Source: Neoechinorhynchus agilis (taxonomy: Eukaryota > Acanthocephala). From it: DNA of 64,000 nt. Shown here one piece after another: positions 10,598 to 21,512 of the stretch. Position numbers and translations under genes: made by a program. The notes beneath the pieces were generated by a model that was not told where the DNA came from, made no database searches, and saw nothing but the letters and a program-made list of their open reading frames with translations. How positions within the stretch are numbered: position 1 is the first letter of the stretch; each line of letters starts with the position of its first letter. The DNA lies in NCBI GenBank assembly GCA_051530055.1, contig CM121342.1, positions 7,688,001 through 7,752,000 on the forward strand, read 5' to 3'.

Positions 10598-10755
10598 AGC
10601 AGTTCCTTTTGTTGAAAAGATAATTCATTGTTATTTGTTGATAGGAGAGAGATAAATGAAATTAAGATTTTATTGGATATTTCGATCCACTATCTCGGAT
10701 CTAAAAATCTTAATTTCATTTATCTCTCTCCTATCAACAAATAGCAGTTCCTTTT
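10598..10755. mobile_element. Hairpin element family B with direct-repeat flanks, copy 1
   Basis: A 13-bp direct repeat AGCAGTTCCTTTT (10598-10610 and 10743-10755) brackets a 132-bp hairpin. The arms read GATAGGAGAGAGATAAATGA... and its complement, with a loop containing TTTCGATCCACTATCTCGGA. The second copy is at 61195-61370. The variable-length target duplications and the A-rich right end of copy 2 look more like LINE-mobilised insertion than a classic cut-and-paste MITE. Confidence 0.68.
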
Positions 10756-13390
10756 ATCAGATTGTTAATTACAGTGAATAAGATGGTGAAAAACGAGATA
10801 ATTCGCGGCACCGAATGTAGTAAATCCTACGTAGACAAAACAAACAATTTGGAAAAAAAGAACACAAATATGCGCTCTGAGGAGAGGTACCGATGCCAGT
10901 TCCGCGATAGTTAACCATTTTTAACCAGGCCACGTCGTGAATATCGACAAGGCGACCATTTTGACGCAAAATAATACCAAACGGGATCGCGCGCGCGCGT
11001 TATTATGGAAGCCATATTTATTCGCCACGCTGTTAACTGGGGAATAAGGCGGACTTTGAACTAAATCTAAGTACATTGTGAATGTAATCATTCCTCTTGT
11101 GTGGATTTTTGACTATGATAAATGCCGAATATTGTGCCGAATCGGTCGCTCGTCACATTATACAAATGATCAAATTATAGGCTCTTTCTGGAATTGGTTT
11201 TATTAATGTTCAATAAGCTGAACCCTGGGTCCCAGGCAGCACCAGAGGCTTGAAAAGTTTTCTGTCTTCACTCTTGAAGTAAAAACTTACAAGCAATGCT
11301 CGAAGAGGACCGCATGGGGTCGTAAATTTACAATAAATCAATCAATATCGCGAAAAGGTTGAGAGTAAAGTTGCGCTGATTGAAGTTCTAACTTTACAAT
11401 GAAAAATTTGAAACGTATTTTAGATGAAAAAGAAGAAGAGAGTTAGGATAATGAACTGAGATGAGGAAACGCAGCGAGTGTGGTCTCGACCACTGATGGG
11501 GGAGCGATGCCTCTTCTTCGTGGACGGTGTTGATTGTTGAAACGTTTTGTTGTTGTGTGTAAATGAAAGTGTTGCTTTCTAAAAAAGAAGTTCCCTATCT
11601 GGTCATAGCTTCAAAGAGTCAGCATTAATTACAGATTAATTTTTTATTATTCTTTCCTGTTTGGATAAAGTTGTTCTATTTCTTAAGCTATAATGGGACT
11701 TCTATATGGGAAAATTAATTAAGAATTATTTACAATTCGCCTCCCTGATGTTTAACTTTAGAAATTAATGCAAGAATATTTTTCATCAAGTGAAACTTGT
11801 TGCTTGATGATAAAGAAGGAGATGAGGTGATCATAATTCCCGGATAGAAAATCTTTTATTAGGATATTTGAATGAGAAAGCCTCATTAGTCATCAAAAAA
11901 AGTTTTAGTTATTTTACATTTTGTGTGGCTTGGGCGAGATTTCCTCACTAAATACTTCAATTCAATAAAAAAAATTATACTGGATTGCTTTCACCACATT
12001 TCCATGAATTAAATATGTTTTATAGTTCAGATATCACGAAAAATGACAAAAGATATTTCATCCTTGCATTTCGTAAATTTTTTTCTTTTATTTAATTTTT
12101 AAGGAGCAGTCAAGTTTCTAATAGACGTTTTGATGAATCCCCATAAAATTCATTAGATCATCTACTATTTACGCGTAATCTTGTGGTGAAATTGTACCGT
12201 TATATTTTTATATTTCAGTCAAGTTTTTAATAATTGTTCTGAGAAATTAAATCCGTCGTATCTTTCATTCCATTATTCTATAAGTCTTCTCGTTTTTAAT
12301 TGAAATCGTGACTACGTTTTTAAGAAGCATTTGTACTCGCTTAAATTAACTTTTATTTATTATTAAATTTACAATCCTGTGTAAAAATCGACTCATTTCT
12401 TAAGCTAACGGTGAAGTTGTAGAAGAAAGGTTATGAATTTCGTACTTATTCTTAAACAATTGCAAATAAAGAATGGGTGTTTGAACCTATTTAATAAAAA
12501 AAATTAAGTTGCTTGACGAAGAATATTTTAACTTTATAAAAAAATTAATCTATTTTTCCTTAAAAAATTATTCTCGTTTAATTGACTGTGATGCTTCTTA
12601 TCAAAAATTCTTCAGGTTTGATTGAAAAAATGGACTTACACAAAAAAATTTGCTTTAAACTTACATGGTAGCAAACTTACCGACAATTGTGCATGTTTTG
12701 CAAGACCTTGAAGAAGGAGAAAAACTTCGAAATATCAGTCAAAAATAAACATTTGTTTCAACCTCTTAACTTGCCAAAGTAACGACAATGAAAAAAGGAA
12801 CATGCGGTTGAGAAATCATTCGAAAGTCCATCGACCGCTTTAATTTTAACTAAAAAATTACTTTTGAAGCTCAGTTTTTCGTTCACACATTCTCAATTAT
12901 CGATCACACGATCTACAGAATTATTCTACTCCTTTTTTTGTCATCCTGAAACTCCAACATCAAAAGATAATTTCTGCTTTTAGTACTTTACCACCTCGGA
13001 TTTAAATTGCCTAATTTATCACCGATATTTCATATTGGATAATTCCGACATTCGGGGTGGTATAACTACCAAAAGAAAGCATCCTTTCCCCCAATCTAGA
13101 TAAATATGATTCTCGTGAACCTCGAAAGTTTCGAGCATAACATCAATGTGTATTTTAAACAATCACTCCTCATATCTCGCTATTATTGTTAAAATAAAAG
13201 CCTTTAAATATTTGCGTTAATTTCACATACCTTCGAACTGTTGTTACACGCGACATTAGTCAACTCGATTGCATTCACAGCGGTAGCAATTGTATGATTA
13301 TTCGCATTAGAAATTCGAACAATCATTAATTGTGATCGTTACATTTACTCATTTTCCTATTTTTTAACCTTGTTCACCAAACCATTCTCG
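10756..13390. other. Gene-poor AT-rich region
   Basis: About 2.6 kb with no supported gene. It includes a short GC dinucleotide run (GCGCGCGCGCG at about 10990). A repeat fragment at 11450-11580 recurs in inverted orientation at 15575-15790 (shared GAAGAAGAGGCATCGCTC in one orientation). A minus-strand frame at 10769-10969 and its overlapping neighbour encode hydrophobic residues but no family I recognise. The remainder shows no structure I can name. Confidence 0.5.
11450..11580 (+). repeat. Dispersed repeat R2, copy 1
   Basis: ATGAGGAAACGCAGCGAGTG, a GGTC(T/G)CGACCACTGA block and GAGCGATGCCTCTTCTTCGT are shared with the reverse complement of 15575-15790. Both copies continue to TTGATTGTTGAAACGTTTTG. 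The shared stretch is ~130 bp with moderate divergence. No coding signal. Possibly a SINE or LINE tail. Confidence 0.5.
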
Positions 13391-13552
13391 ATGAGTTCGT
13401 CTTCATTTCTCAATTTGAGACTACTCCCTTATCGCCTCTTTGCCAGAGCGACCTTCACTTGTTGTTATGTCCTAATTCAATTCATAAAGGCGACAACAGC
13501 AATTTTTATATTTCCGTCAATGAAGTATATAAAAGTGGAACCCAAAGCATAA
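13391..13552 (+). CDS. Small hydrophobic protein, diverged paralogue (hypothetical)
   Basis: A 53-residue frame from ATG 13391. The segment LPYRLFARATFTCCYVLIQF...TTAIFIFPSMKYI aligns without gaps to YPYILALRALFTGGYVAINT...ITALLTFPSVSYV in the ORF at 14835-15044. The shared pattern (PY.L..RA.FT..YV.I......TA...FPS..Y) argues that at least one is or was a real gene. Probably a membrane-associated or secreted peptide. No family recognised. Either could be a decayed copy. Confidence 0.35.
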   Translation: MSSSSFLNLRLLPYRLFARATFTCCYVLIQFIKATTAIFIFPSMKYIKVEPKA

Positions 13553-14306
13553 TGTTGACGCTTTGTGCTATTTGTGCATTAATCATTCATTGTTTTAATC
13601 TTTCTATTCGAGCGTCAAGGATGTGAGTAGAATTTTTAAGGTTCGTTGGGTACTCAAAACTCACTTGCACTTGTCGTCATTAAAGAAAAATCTTAATAGC
13701 GAAGGTTAGAGCAAATCAATAAAAGTTAGAATCGTTATGGGGCTTTAAACGAAACGATAGTGACCCGACCAGAAGTGGTATCTAAAAACAATTTCACATC
13801 ATTGAGATGATCAATACTTCCGCTATCAAAGATGACATCGACATTGTTACAATTTTCGGTATGACTTCAATTTTAAACTCAACGAATTTATGTTCAACTT
13901 TTCTTACGACGAATAATTTAAAACTAAGGCTCAAAATTAAAAAGTACTTTGAAAAACCTTTTAGAACACTATTTCTTAAACGAATATTTTATTTCTATTT
14001 TTATGTGTTGTCAAAAGCTTTTGTTCCCGAAGAGAGCTCCTATTTTCAGTTTACTAATAGAAATTGTTTCCTCGTGGCCAAGAACGGTATCAAATAATCT
14101 TTCATCTTAAAGAAAAACTAGTTAATGAAGAAGATGAATTGATGGGGTAAATTCCAAGATTTCACGCCATACTTTTTCGTCGACATTAATACACTCTGGA
14201 TTTCCATACGCTAAGAAAACTCAAAAGCGTATAAAACTTAAGATTTAAACCATCTCTTAAAAAAAGTTAATTTTTTGTTGAAAATAGCTAAACATATGAC
14301 GAAACT

Positions 14307-14485
14307 ATTGTTTAGAAGTCTTTACCCGCGGTAAATGATTATTTCGATTAAAAACGTTCTGCAAACTTCGTCGGGTTCATTACTCATCCATTTGTATTTT
14401 AGAACTGATGATGAGCCCGACGAGGCTAGCAGAAATGTTTTTAATCGAAATAATCATTCCCCGCGGGTGAAGAATTCTAAACAAT
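14307..14485. mobile_element. MITE family C, full hairpin copy
   Basis: The left arm ATTGTTTAGAAGTCTTTACC continues GCGGTAAATGATTATTTCGA and TTAAAAACG. The right arm is its reverse complement, ending GGTGAAGAATTCTAAACAAT. The arms are ~50 bp. The loop contains GGTTCATTACTCATC and GATGATGAGCCC. Partial copies (left arm plus loop) lie at about 20498-20600 and 26125-26215. Confidence 0.68.
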
Positions 14486-14834
14486 AATTCCTTTGCACAT
14501 TCCTCCCGGTACCTAAAAAACTGTTTTCTCTTTCTCAATGTTTCCCGAAATCAGAATTTCAACTCGAATTGTGGTAATTGGAATAAATTCGCCATATTTT
14601 CATCGTTCAATAGACTCAAATGCGCACTTCAAAACTCCGTAGTCGACACGCAAAATTCAATTCTTAGTTCAGCACTGAATCACTGAGTGATTGTCATCCA
14701 TTTCAACGGTGGTAGAGCCTAAAAATGTGGAGTTGTTTGCAGGTTTTGAAATTGGAGGAGTCACTCTGACAGGAACGCCTACGATGCCATTGTTCAAATG
14801 TCACGGTCTATTTCTTATTTAAGCAAGAGATTCA

Positions 14835-15044
14835 ATGAAGAGCTTTGATATTACAAGTTCACTCGGCAAAACCATCATGCTTACCTTCTTGCTTCTCGGG
14901 CCGTTCTACTACCCGTACATTCTTGCTTTACGAGCATTGTTCACTGGTGGATACGTTGCGATCAATACCATCCAAGGGATTACGGCATTGCTAACCTTCC
15001 CGTCTGTTAGTTACGTCTCCGCTTTCTCAGGTGGCCAATACTGA
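14835..15044 (+). CDS. Small hydrophobic membrane or secreted protein (hypothetical)
   Basis: A 69-residue frame from ATG 14835. After MKSFDITSSLGKT it is strongly hydrophobic, with two possible membrane segments around MLTFLLLGPFYYPYI and AINTIQGITALLTFPSV. It ends SAFSGGQY. It resembles the ORF at 13391-13552. The codon-level similarity across 1.4 kb of unrelated DNA, and the higher GC here than in the flanks, support coding. A TATTTAAG stretch lies ~18 bp before the ATG. No known family recognised. Confidence 0.45.
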   Translation: MKSFDITSSLGKTIMLTFLLLGPFYYPYILALRALFTGGYVAINTIQGITALLTFPSVSYVSAFSGGQY

Positions 15045-16429
15045 GACCAAAAAACAACAATGATCTTGAAGTAAATCTTTATCTCAGTGCTAATGAAGGG
15101 AGAACTGGAAAAAATTGGATGGCCATTGTTCAAGATTTTAAATTGTATGTTTATCGTAGAAAGTCGAGAGAGAGAAGGAATTTGAACAGGGCTATTGATA
15201 TACATGGAAATTAATATCACGTAAAAGCGTTTTTATATTGATTTAAAGTGTGATTTTCACCAACGATTGGAAAACGCTTTCGATCATTTCATCCAAGTAT
15301 TTTCAGGCTTGCCTTAATCTTTATTAGTTGGAAAAAAGAAGCATTTAGACAATTTCGAACATTAGTAAACGTTTACATCATAAAATACTTTCCGGATTTC
15401 TCGATTTTTCTTCTTTAAAGGGAGTGTAATACTTTTAAGGTAAATGTTCTATTTCTAAAGATCGAAAAACATTCTCGATAAAGATAAAACATTTTTAAAG
15501 CTTTTTCAGTTCTTTGGATCTCACAATTAGAGTCTATCATTCAAATTATTTTTTGATACACTTTTCGTTACGCACACAACAACAAAACGTTTCAACAATC
15601 AATACCGTCCACGAAGAAGAGGCATCGCTCTCGGCTCAGTGGTCGCGGCCACACTCGCTGCGTTTCCTCATTGGATCGCGAGACCAATGGTTTGGCGCAG
15701 GAAGGTACCAGCTCTTGTATTTCCTGTCTTGGTCTGGAGTCTACTCGATAACCCTTATTAAAATTTAGCCTTACAACACAGAAATCTTTCTTTTGACCCA
15801 AACGATCAATCGATAACAACAATTGAGCCAAATAATTAAGATCGGTTCATCGCATTCGCAATATCTCACGAAAGAAGTTATTTACGCTTTACGCCTACTG
15901 AATTTTATCAATTCTTAGGCATTCTGAAGTGTATTTAAGAATTTAATATTGTTGAAATTTTCAAATGGGATGTTAAACTCATGAATCACCAACGAAATCC
16001 TATTTGGAACTTCAATGTGATCTCCTTACATAAAATCGACAAATGCTCATTAGTTTCTGAATTTAATTTTGAGATAATTAAAGCGAATTAACCTTTACAA
16101 ATATTTATCGGTCTTTAATAATTGGATATTGCTGCGTGTTTTAATCAACTCCTATTTGAAGGGCAATAGATTTCTAGTAAATGATTGCACTGTTCCTGAT
16201 TTTTATAAACGGTTGTTGCTAAATTTGAACCTATTTGATAAGAGAAGTAAAAATCGGAAAAATATGATAAAACAACATTTTCTCTAAATATAAATTTTTT
16301 GATTTCAATTTGATTAACTACAAATTTACTTGACCTGACTATTTTTGAAAAATATTAATTGTTAACAAGATTTAACTTTAAAAAATAAAATTATGGAAAG
16401 CCTCTTTTCCCAACACCCTCATGTTTATT
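15045..16429. other. AT-rich intergenic region with repeat R2, inverted copy
   Basis: Contains the minus-strand copy of dispersed repeat R2 (15575-15790, see 11450-11580). The rest is AT-rich with no supported gene. Confidence 0.5.
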
Positions 16430-17277
16430 CCAGATTTATTACCGAACGGAAAATGGGTGTTTTATTTGTTTATTGCTTCAAATTTTCGACGCCTTGCGTC
16501 TTCGTCAGGAAGCTTTTCTTTGGTTGTCTGAAAAGGAATCAGAGGAGGGCAACGCTGTCCGTCAGCTCATCCCTCTTATTGAGCATCCCCTCTGCCTCGT
16601 TGTGTCCGTCCTTGCTGCTCGTAACCCCGCTCAATCCCACTACTTTCTCACGATTAATGCATAGCGCTTCGGCAATCGAGAGATCCACCGGATCGGATGC
16701 CTTGTGCATCACCTCAATCTCGAAGGCTGGGCTGGCACCAACGTGAGAGGTAGTCCATGGAGTCGATCGGTATGACGGAGCTGTCGGATTGCTGCGTAGA
16801 TGTTGTGCCGGCTATGCAAGGACGAAGGACGGACAACGTCCTACGTTGGCAAGACGGAAAGAACATTACGTTCACGTGTGACGGAACACGTGCGTAATGC
16901 GCGCAATCCGACAGCTCCGTCATACCGGTCGACCCCATGGGCTACCCATTTCGCTACCTCTCACGTTGGTGCCAGCCCAGCCTTCGAGATTGAGGTGATG
17001 CACAAGGCATCCGATCCGGTGGATCTCTCGATTGCCGAAGCGCTATGCATTAATCGTGAGAAAGTAGTGGGATTGAGCGGGGTTACGAGCAGCAAGGACG
17101 GACACAACGAGGCAGAGGGGATGCTCAATAAGAGGGATGAGCTGACGGACAGCGTTGCCCTCCTCTGATTCCTTTTCAGACAACCGAGGAAAAGCTTCCT
17201 GACGAAGACGCAAGGCGTCGAAAATTTGAAGCAATAAACAAATAAAACACCCATTTTCCGTTCGATAATAAATCTGG
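16430..17277. repeat. Large inverted repeat (~365-bp arms) built from a GIY-YIG endonuclease ORF
   Basis: The left arm 16430-16795 and right arm 16901-17277 are nearly perfect reverse complements. The outer ends are CCAGATTTATTACCGAACGG and its complement, and the arms differ by about a dozen bases plus one short indel. The ~105-bp centre is single copy. Reading + from 16800, the centre and right arm encode MLCRLCKDEGRTTSYVGKTE and then RSRVTEHVRNAR, a GIY-YIG nuclease with a preceding Cys pair, as in the C-terminal part of Penelope-like elements. The left arm repeats the C-terminal two thirds of this ORF on the minus strand. The repeat ends ~100 bp before the kaptin start codon. Confidence 0.85.
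16800..17168 (+). CDS. GIY-YIG endonuclease domain of a probable Penelope-like element
   Basis: 122 residues. CRLCKDEGRTTSYVGKTERT has a Cys pair, then SYVG in the second position of a GIY-YIG motif, then LRSRVTEHV (catalytic Arg and the EH seen in Penelope-type nucleases). DLSIAEALCINRE near the end matches the family's conserved E-A-x-x-I segment. No reverse transcriptase is attached, so it is an isolated fragment. Its 3' two thirds are duplicated in inverted orientation at 16430-16795. Confidence 0.6.
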   Translation: MLCRLCKDEGRTTSYVGKTERTLRSRVTEHVRNARNPTAPSYRSTPWATHFATSHVGASPAFEIEVMHKASDPVDLSIAEALCINREKVVGLSGVTSSKDGHNEAEGMLNKRDELTDSVALL

Positions 17278-17377
17278 AACCTTAAAAAATGCTTGATAAA
17301 ATTCGAGCGATCGTGCCTCTGCTATCCATATTTCTTTTATTACCGCTAATCAATAAAAAAATTTGAGATAACTATCA

Positions 17378-20261
17378 ATGACCAGTCTACACAATCTCAC
17401 ATACATTCCACTTCCATCTTATTCAAACCTTTATTCGACGAAAAGCCTTAATAATCGCATAGCAATCGCCGTATCGGATGGACGGTTGAGGTGGATTTAT
17501 ACTCTCGGTGATACCTTAAATGATGTCGAATACGATCAACAGTTTAAAGATAGCCGTCTGTCGAAAGTAGTTATTAAGCAAAAGAATCTACGAATCGCTC
17601 CTGAACTCAGTGATTTACGGATACTTTCTTTTGATATATTTGCCCGAAATGAAAGTACTGTAATGGTTGTTAATGTCCTTAGAGAAAATGAAGCTGGCGA
17701 AACTCATGAAATACAATTCTAAAAAACGGCATTTAGACATGGAATTCCATTCTTAAAGTTTATTTGTCGTTGAAACAATCTCACCGCAGATTTACTCGAA
17801 GGAGAAACTATAGACACTGATCAGCCGTCGTCAATCATCTTTGATCCAGATAATAAAGATCAACCAAATGACCGTTTTTCTATCCCGAAACGATCGCATT
17901 TTACCTTTGACAAAAGAGATGAATCATCAAAAACTCAAGGCGGAGATTGGTTATTCGTCGGTGTTTATTACTTTTTTTCACAAAATACCTAAAAGCAGCT
18001 TAAAATGGTTTTTGTTCCCTGTAAAGTTTTGCGTGATTATTGACGAAACGCACATTAAAATACTTGAAATCATTCTATGCAAAAGACAATTCAAAATGGA
18101 GCTGTCTATTTGTCATTAACCTTTGAAAATAGAATCCTTTTGTTGTAGTCGGACCGGTAACAACAGGAGTAAAACTTACAGGAGATAAACTTTACTGTCC
18201 AGCGAGGAAATGCAGTCAGCATTGAGATTGGACGTGATTTTAAATATTGAATAACTGAAATTACATTCTTAAAGCTCAAAAAAATCATTTAATAACACGA
18301 AATATTTTAAGGTCTTTAATTTCAAAAACTCAGCGTATTAATCATAAGGTTAAAAATTATTAAAAAAATCTTTTGAGTGACTTTTGCAATAAACAGTCGA
18401 CGATATATTCCCATTTTCTGTGATCACTCTCGACTATGGACCATCGGTAATGATGCACGGAAGGTTTGTAACCGTATGGAATACAAATAAGTTTTATTTC
18501 ATGAAAAATATAGAAAGTCGAACAATTTGGTGTTTATGTCAAATGATATCTGTCCAAGCGAATTCGCTAATGAGGCAAATTTGCTTGTCATTAGTGGGAA
18601 TGACTACCGACTCCACACCTATACCAACGAGGTTGACGGACGATGGAATGAACGGGAGGTCGATGAAACGTTCTCCATACTAAAACATTTAAGAAAAGGA
18701 GTGTACGTATTACTGCTTTTACTACTGAAAAACAAGTCAACGATAATAGAGTACTGTCAATGGATTTTTTCACAGTGGAAAATCGGAATGTACATTTTGC
18801 TGCATTTGGATATGTGGATAATACAGTTCAGTTTGTTGCTTATCAAAAGGCGACGCAAGGTTTGTACGATGAAGGATTTTTTGAGGAGCAAATACTGATA
18901 AGCGCTTGGATTTTCTTCGGACGTATTTTAAGCGACCATTGAAAGATTTTTAAGCTTAACGACCTGCTTTTGAATGATTTATTTCATTGTTGAAAATAAT
19001 TGATTTTTGATTTCTTATTGATTTAAACAAATTTATACTTTTTTTACGATACTTAAAGGGATTCTTTCAACAAAAAGAATTCGAAAAACATCCACACCAC
19101 CGCTCTGGATCGCTCAGCTACCGTCCTGGTGTATCGGTCGAAAGGACGGATGCAGTGTTCTCGCCCGTTGCAGAGTTAGACTAATGTTTTGTTGATAGCC
19201 AGTGATTCGTCTTAGTCTCTTAGACAATTGCGTGACCAGGTCCTGCGCGGCGGTACCAGACGATCCGAATGCCTGGACTCCAAAGTAATCGAAATAATGA
19301 TAATCGAATTATTCATTTTTATGACTAAAAACTTGAAAATTGCTAGCCTGGAAAAGTTTAATCGAATTTTAAGAATCACAATTGTGTTAAATTTTTATTT
19401 AAACTTGATAGATTTTGTTTGATATTTATTTTTTGAGCTTGTTTGTGGCGTAAAAATTGAAGGAATTTATTAAATCCGATGTTTCGGCATAATATCGTGC
19501 CTTTATCAAGGTTGTAAATGTGTGCAGATTGTCACGACATTGTGCCTCCGAAATCAATAGGATTTAATAAATTCCTTTAATTCTTACTCCATAAACAAGC
19601 ATGAATAATTCAATCTTCAAACATTTATTTTTTCGCATGAAAATGACATTTTTGCAATAGTATCAGCAGTCACTGTTTTTAAACCCAGAAGTAATATTCA
19701 ACCAAGTGATCTCCCTGTCCAGCATGGTTTCATCAGTAAAGATGTTCACATTTTGCCAAAACGACAAGAACCGCCTTAATCTCATTGCAGTGTGCCCACT
19801 TGGCGGTGCTTATTTATTCAGGTTTGGCACTCCGGTTATTCTCTTGACTATACAACTATTTTAGAAATATTAAATCGGATGAATTGGCCAACGTCGATTC
19901 TCTTCCAAATCCCTGTCGAATACTCACATCATCATGTGCCGAAATGTTCACCGTTTCAACTCTCTACGACTACGATCTGGATGGACGAGTTGAGATCGCA
20001 CTGGGAACTCAGGATGGGCGCTTAATGATATTTAAAACCGATTCTGAGGATGATAAAACCTCTTGGAAGTCAAGCGAAGCACTATATGTACATACTGTGG
20101 CTAACGGTCCTGTACTGGAGATCAAGTCTTTGGATTTTACTTCTGACGGACTCAATGAACTTGTCGTTGCTTCAAGCGAAGGCATAAGTATACTTCAAAT
20201 CAATCTAAAATACGCGATCGATGTGATTACGGAAAGAGCTAAACTTTATTTGGATGTCTAG
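17378..20261 (+). CDS. KPTN: Kaptin (KICSTOR complex subunit)
   Basis: Kaptin is a WD/FG-GAP beta-propeller-type protein. With ITFG2, SZT2 and C12orf66 it forms KICSTOR, which tethers GATOR1 to lysosomes in amino-acid sensing. The first exon (17378 to about 17720) has IPLPSYSNLYSTKSLNNR (human FSSQSNVYGLA). Later exons carry ANLLVISGNDYRLHTYTNE (human VFLLSGNDPAIHLYKEN, around 18560-18640), VENRNVHFAAFGYVDNTVQF (around 18780-18840), LNLIAVCPLGGAYLFR (around 19775), DYDLDGRVEIALGTQDGRL (19965 on, human DVDLDGRPEVLVATYGQEL) and LDFTSDGLNELVVASSEGIS (human [20 protein letters not shown]). The frame changes between blocks imply at least five introns. One (about 18900-19640) has taken in repeat R1 and a MITE A. 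Confidence 0.85.
19092..19290. repeat. Dispersed repeat R1, copy 1 (kaptin intron)
   Basis: CACACCACCG, TCTGGAT..CT.AGCT.CCGTCCTGG, ACCAGGTCCT(G/A)CGC(G/C)GCGGTA and CGAAATAATGAT are shared in the same order and orientation with 35430-35640. The copies are about 70-75% alike by eye. Partial GC-rich head and AT tail suggest an old SINE-like element. No Pol III boxes convincingly seen. Confidence 0.5.
19437..19600. mobile_element. MITE family A, copy in the kaptin intron
   Basis: GCTTGTTTGTGGCGTAAAAA at the left pairs with the reverse complement of ...TTACTCCATAAACAAGC at the right over ~50 bp, with AGGAATTTATTAAATCC in both arms. The 3' flank ATGAATAATTCAATCTTCAA resembles that of the copy at 468-650, so the mobile unit may extend past the hairpin. 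Confidence 0.68.
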
Positions 20262-20845
20262 TAGTGTGAAACGGAATGAACCAAAATAAACCCCAAATTC
20301 AATCTGTAAATCTTTTCGACTGTTTCCGTACCTTTCTCATTTTTCGATGGCGGTGAATCATTTGAATTCATAAAGTGGTAAGATAAATTGGAAAATAAGT
20401 ACAAAAACGCTAAAAGATGGGTGCCGATGGTATAAAAAAATTTAGAACTAATATTATGAGTATGTGAATGTCTAAGGTACAGGGGCAGATGATTAGACTT
20501 ATTGTTTAGGTCTTCACCCGGTAAATAATTTTTTCCATCAAAAACGTTTCGAACATTGTGGGGTTAATCATCAGTTTGTGAGTCTAATATTGTGACAATC
20601 CTTGGAGTCTCAAAGACACGCATCCGTGTTATGCAAATCTTTGGTTTGTCGAATTTTGCAATATTTTTAAGCTGAAATTGAGAACATCAGAATTAATAGA
20701 CAGCTAACATGCAATCTTAAACGTAAAATTCATCTTTATGAGTAAATTCCACGTATCTCCCCTAAAATCTCCCAATTTGATTCAACAACATAGAACTGGA
20801 AAACTGCGAAAAAAAGCAAGAACTTCAAGAGACTTGGAGAACAAC
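20262..20845. other. Kaptin 3' flank with a partial MITE C
   Basis: AT-rich. Contains one arm and loop of MITE C at about 20498-20600 (ATTGTTTAGGTCTTCACCCG). Before the satellite, the sequence GAATTTTGCAATATTTTTAA...GAGAACA...CAATCTTAAACGTAAAATTC (20655-20745) is a diverged relative of the region after 21960/45425. No gene supported. Confidence 0.45.
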
Positions 20846-21512
20846 AGCGTAACGTCCGTTCCTTACAACTAAAAGCAAATCCACGTACGTCTCGTGCATT
20901 AGAGAAACAACAACAAAGCGACGTCCGCCTTCAACAACTAAACGTGAGTACCGCCTGCGTTGTCATTGTACAAAGACTGCGATACGCCCCTTTGTCAATC
21001 CCTGTTAGAAAGATCTCATTCGTCGCGAAAGTAAAATAAACAATAACGTCTTAACGTCCGTTCCTTACAACTAAAAGCAAATCCACGTACGTCTCGTGCA
21101 TTAGAGAAACAACAACAAAGCGACGTCCGCCTTCAACAACTAAACGTGAGAGTACCGCTTGCGTTGTTATTGTACAAAGACTGCGATACGCCTTTTTATC
21201 AAGCCAAGTGAGAAAGATCTCATTCGTCGCGAAGGTAAAATAAACAATAACGTCTTAACGTCCGTTCCTTACAACTAAAAGCAAATCCACGTACGTCTCG
21301 TGCATTAGAGAAACAACAACAACAAAGCGACGTCCGACTTCAACAACTAAACGTGAGTACCGCCTGCGTTGTCATTGTACAAAGACTGCGATACGCCTTT
21401 TTATCAAGCCAAATGAGAAAGATTTCATTCGTCGCGAAAGTAAAATAAACAATAACGTCGTAACGTCCGTTCCTTACAACTAAAAGCAAATCCACGTACG
21501 TCTTGAGCATTC
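20846..21512. repeat. 204-bp satellite, array 1 (about 3.3 copies)
   Basis: Monomer starts (AACGTCCGTTCCTTAC) occur at 20851, 21053, 21257 and 21462, giving periods of 202, 204 and 205 bp. The monomer carries ACTAAAAGCAAATCCACGTA, CAACAACAACAAAGCGACGT and GATCTCATTCGTCGCGAAAG. It is the same satellite as the large array at 36645-40876. The array ends at about 21512, where it runs directly into the signal-peptide region of an LRR gene fragment. Confidence 0.95.

Noticed and set aside
10769-10969. Possible small membrane-protein exon on the minus strand
   Set aside because: Hydrophobic in two overlapping frames, but no family pattern, no consistent splice sites and no second block.
10985-11003. 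GCGCGCGCGCG run as a Z-DNA or CpG-island signal
   Set aside because: Too short and isolated. No promoter features around it.
16393-17254. Minus- and plus-strand frames of ~97-117 codons in both arms of the inverted repeat
   Set aside because: They are antisense readings of the GIY-YIG ORF duplicated by the palindrome.
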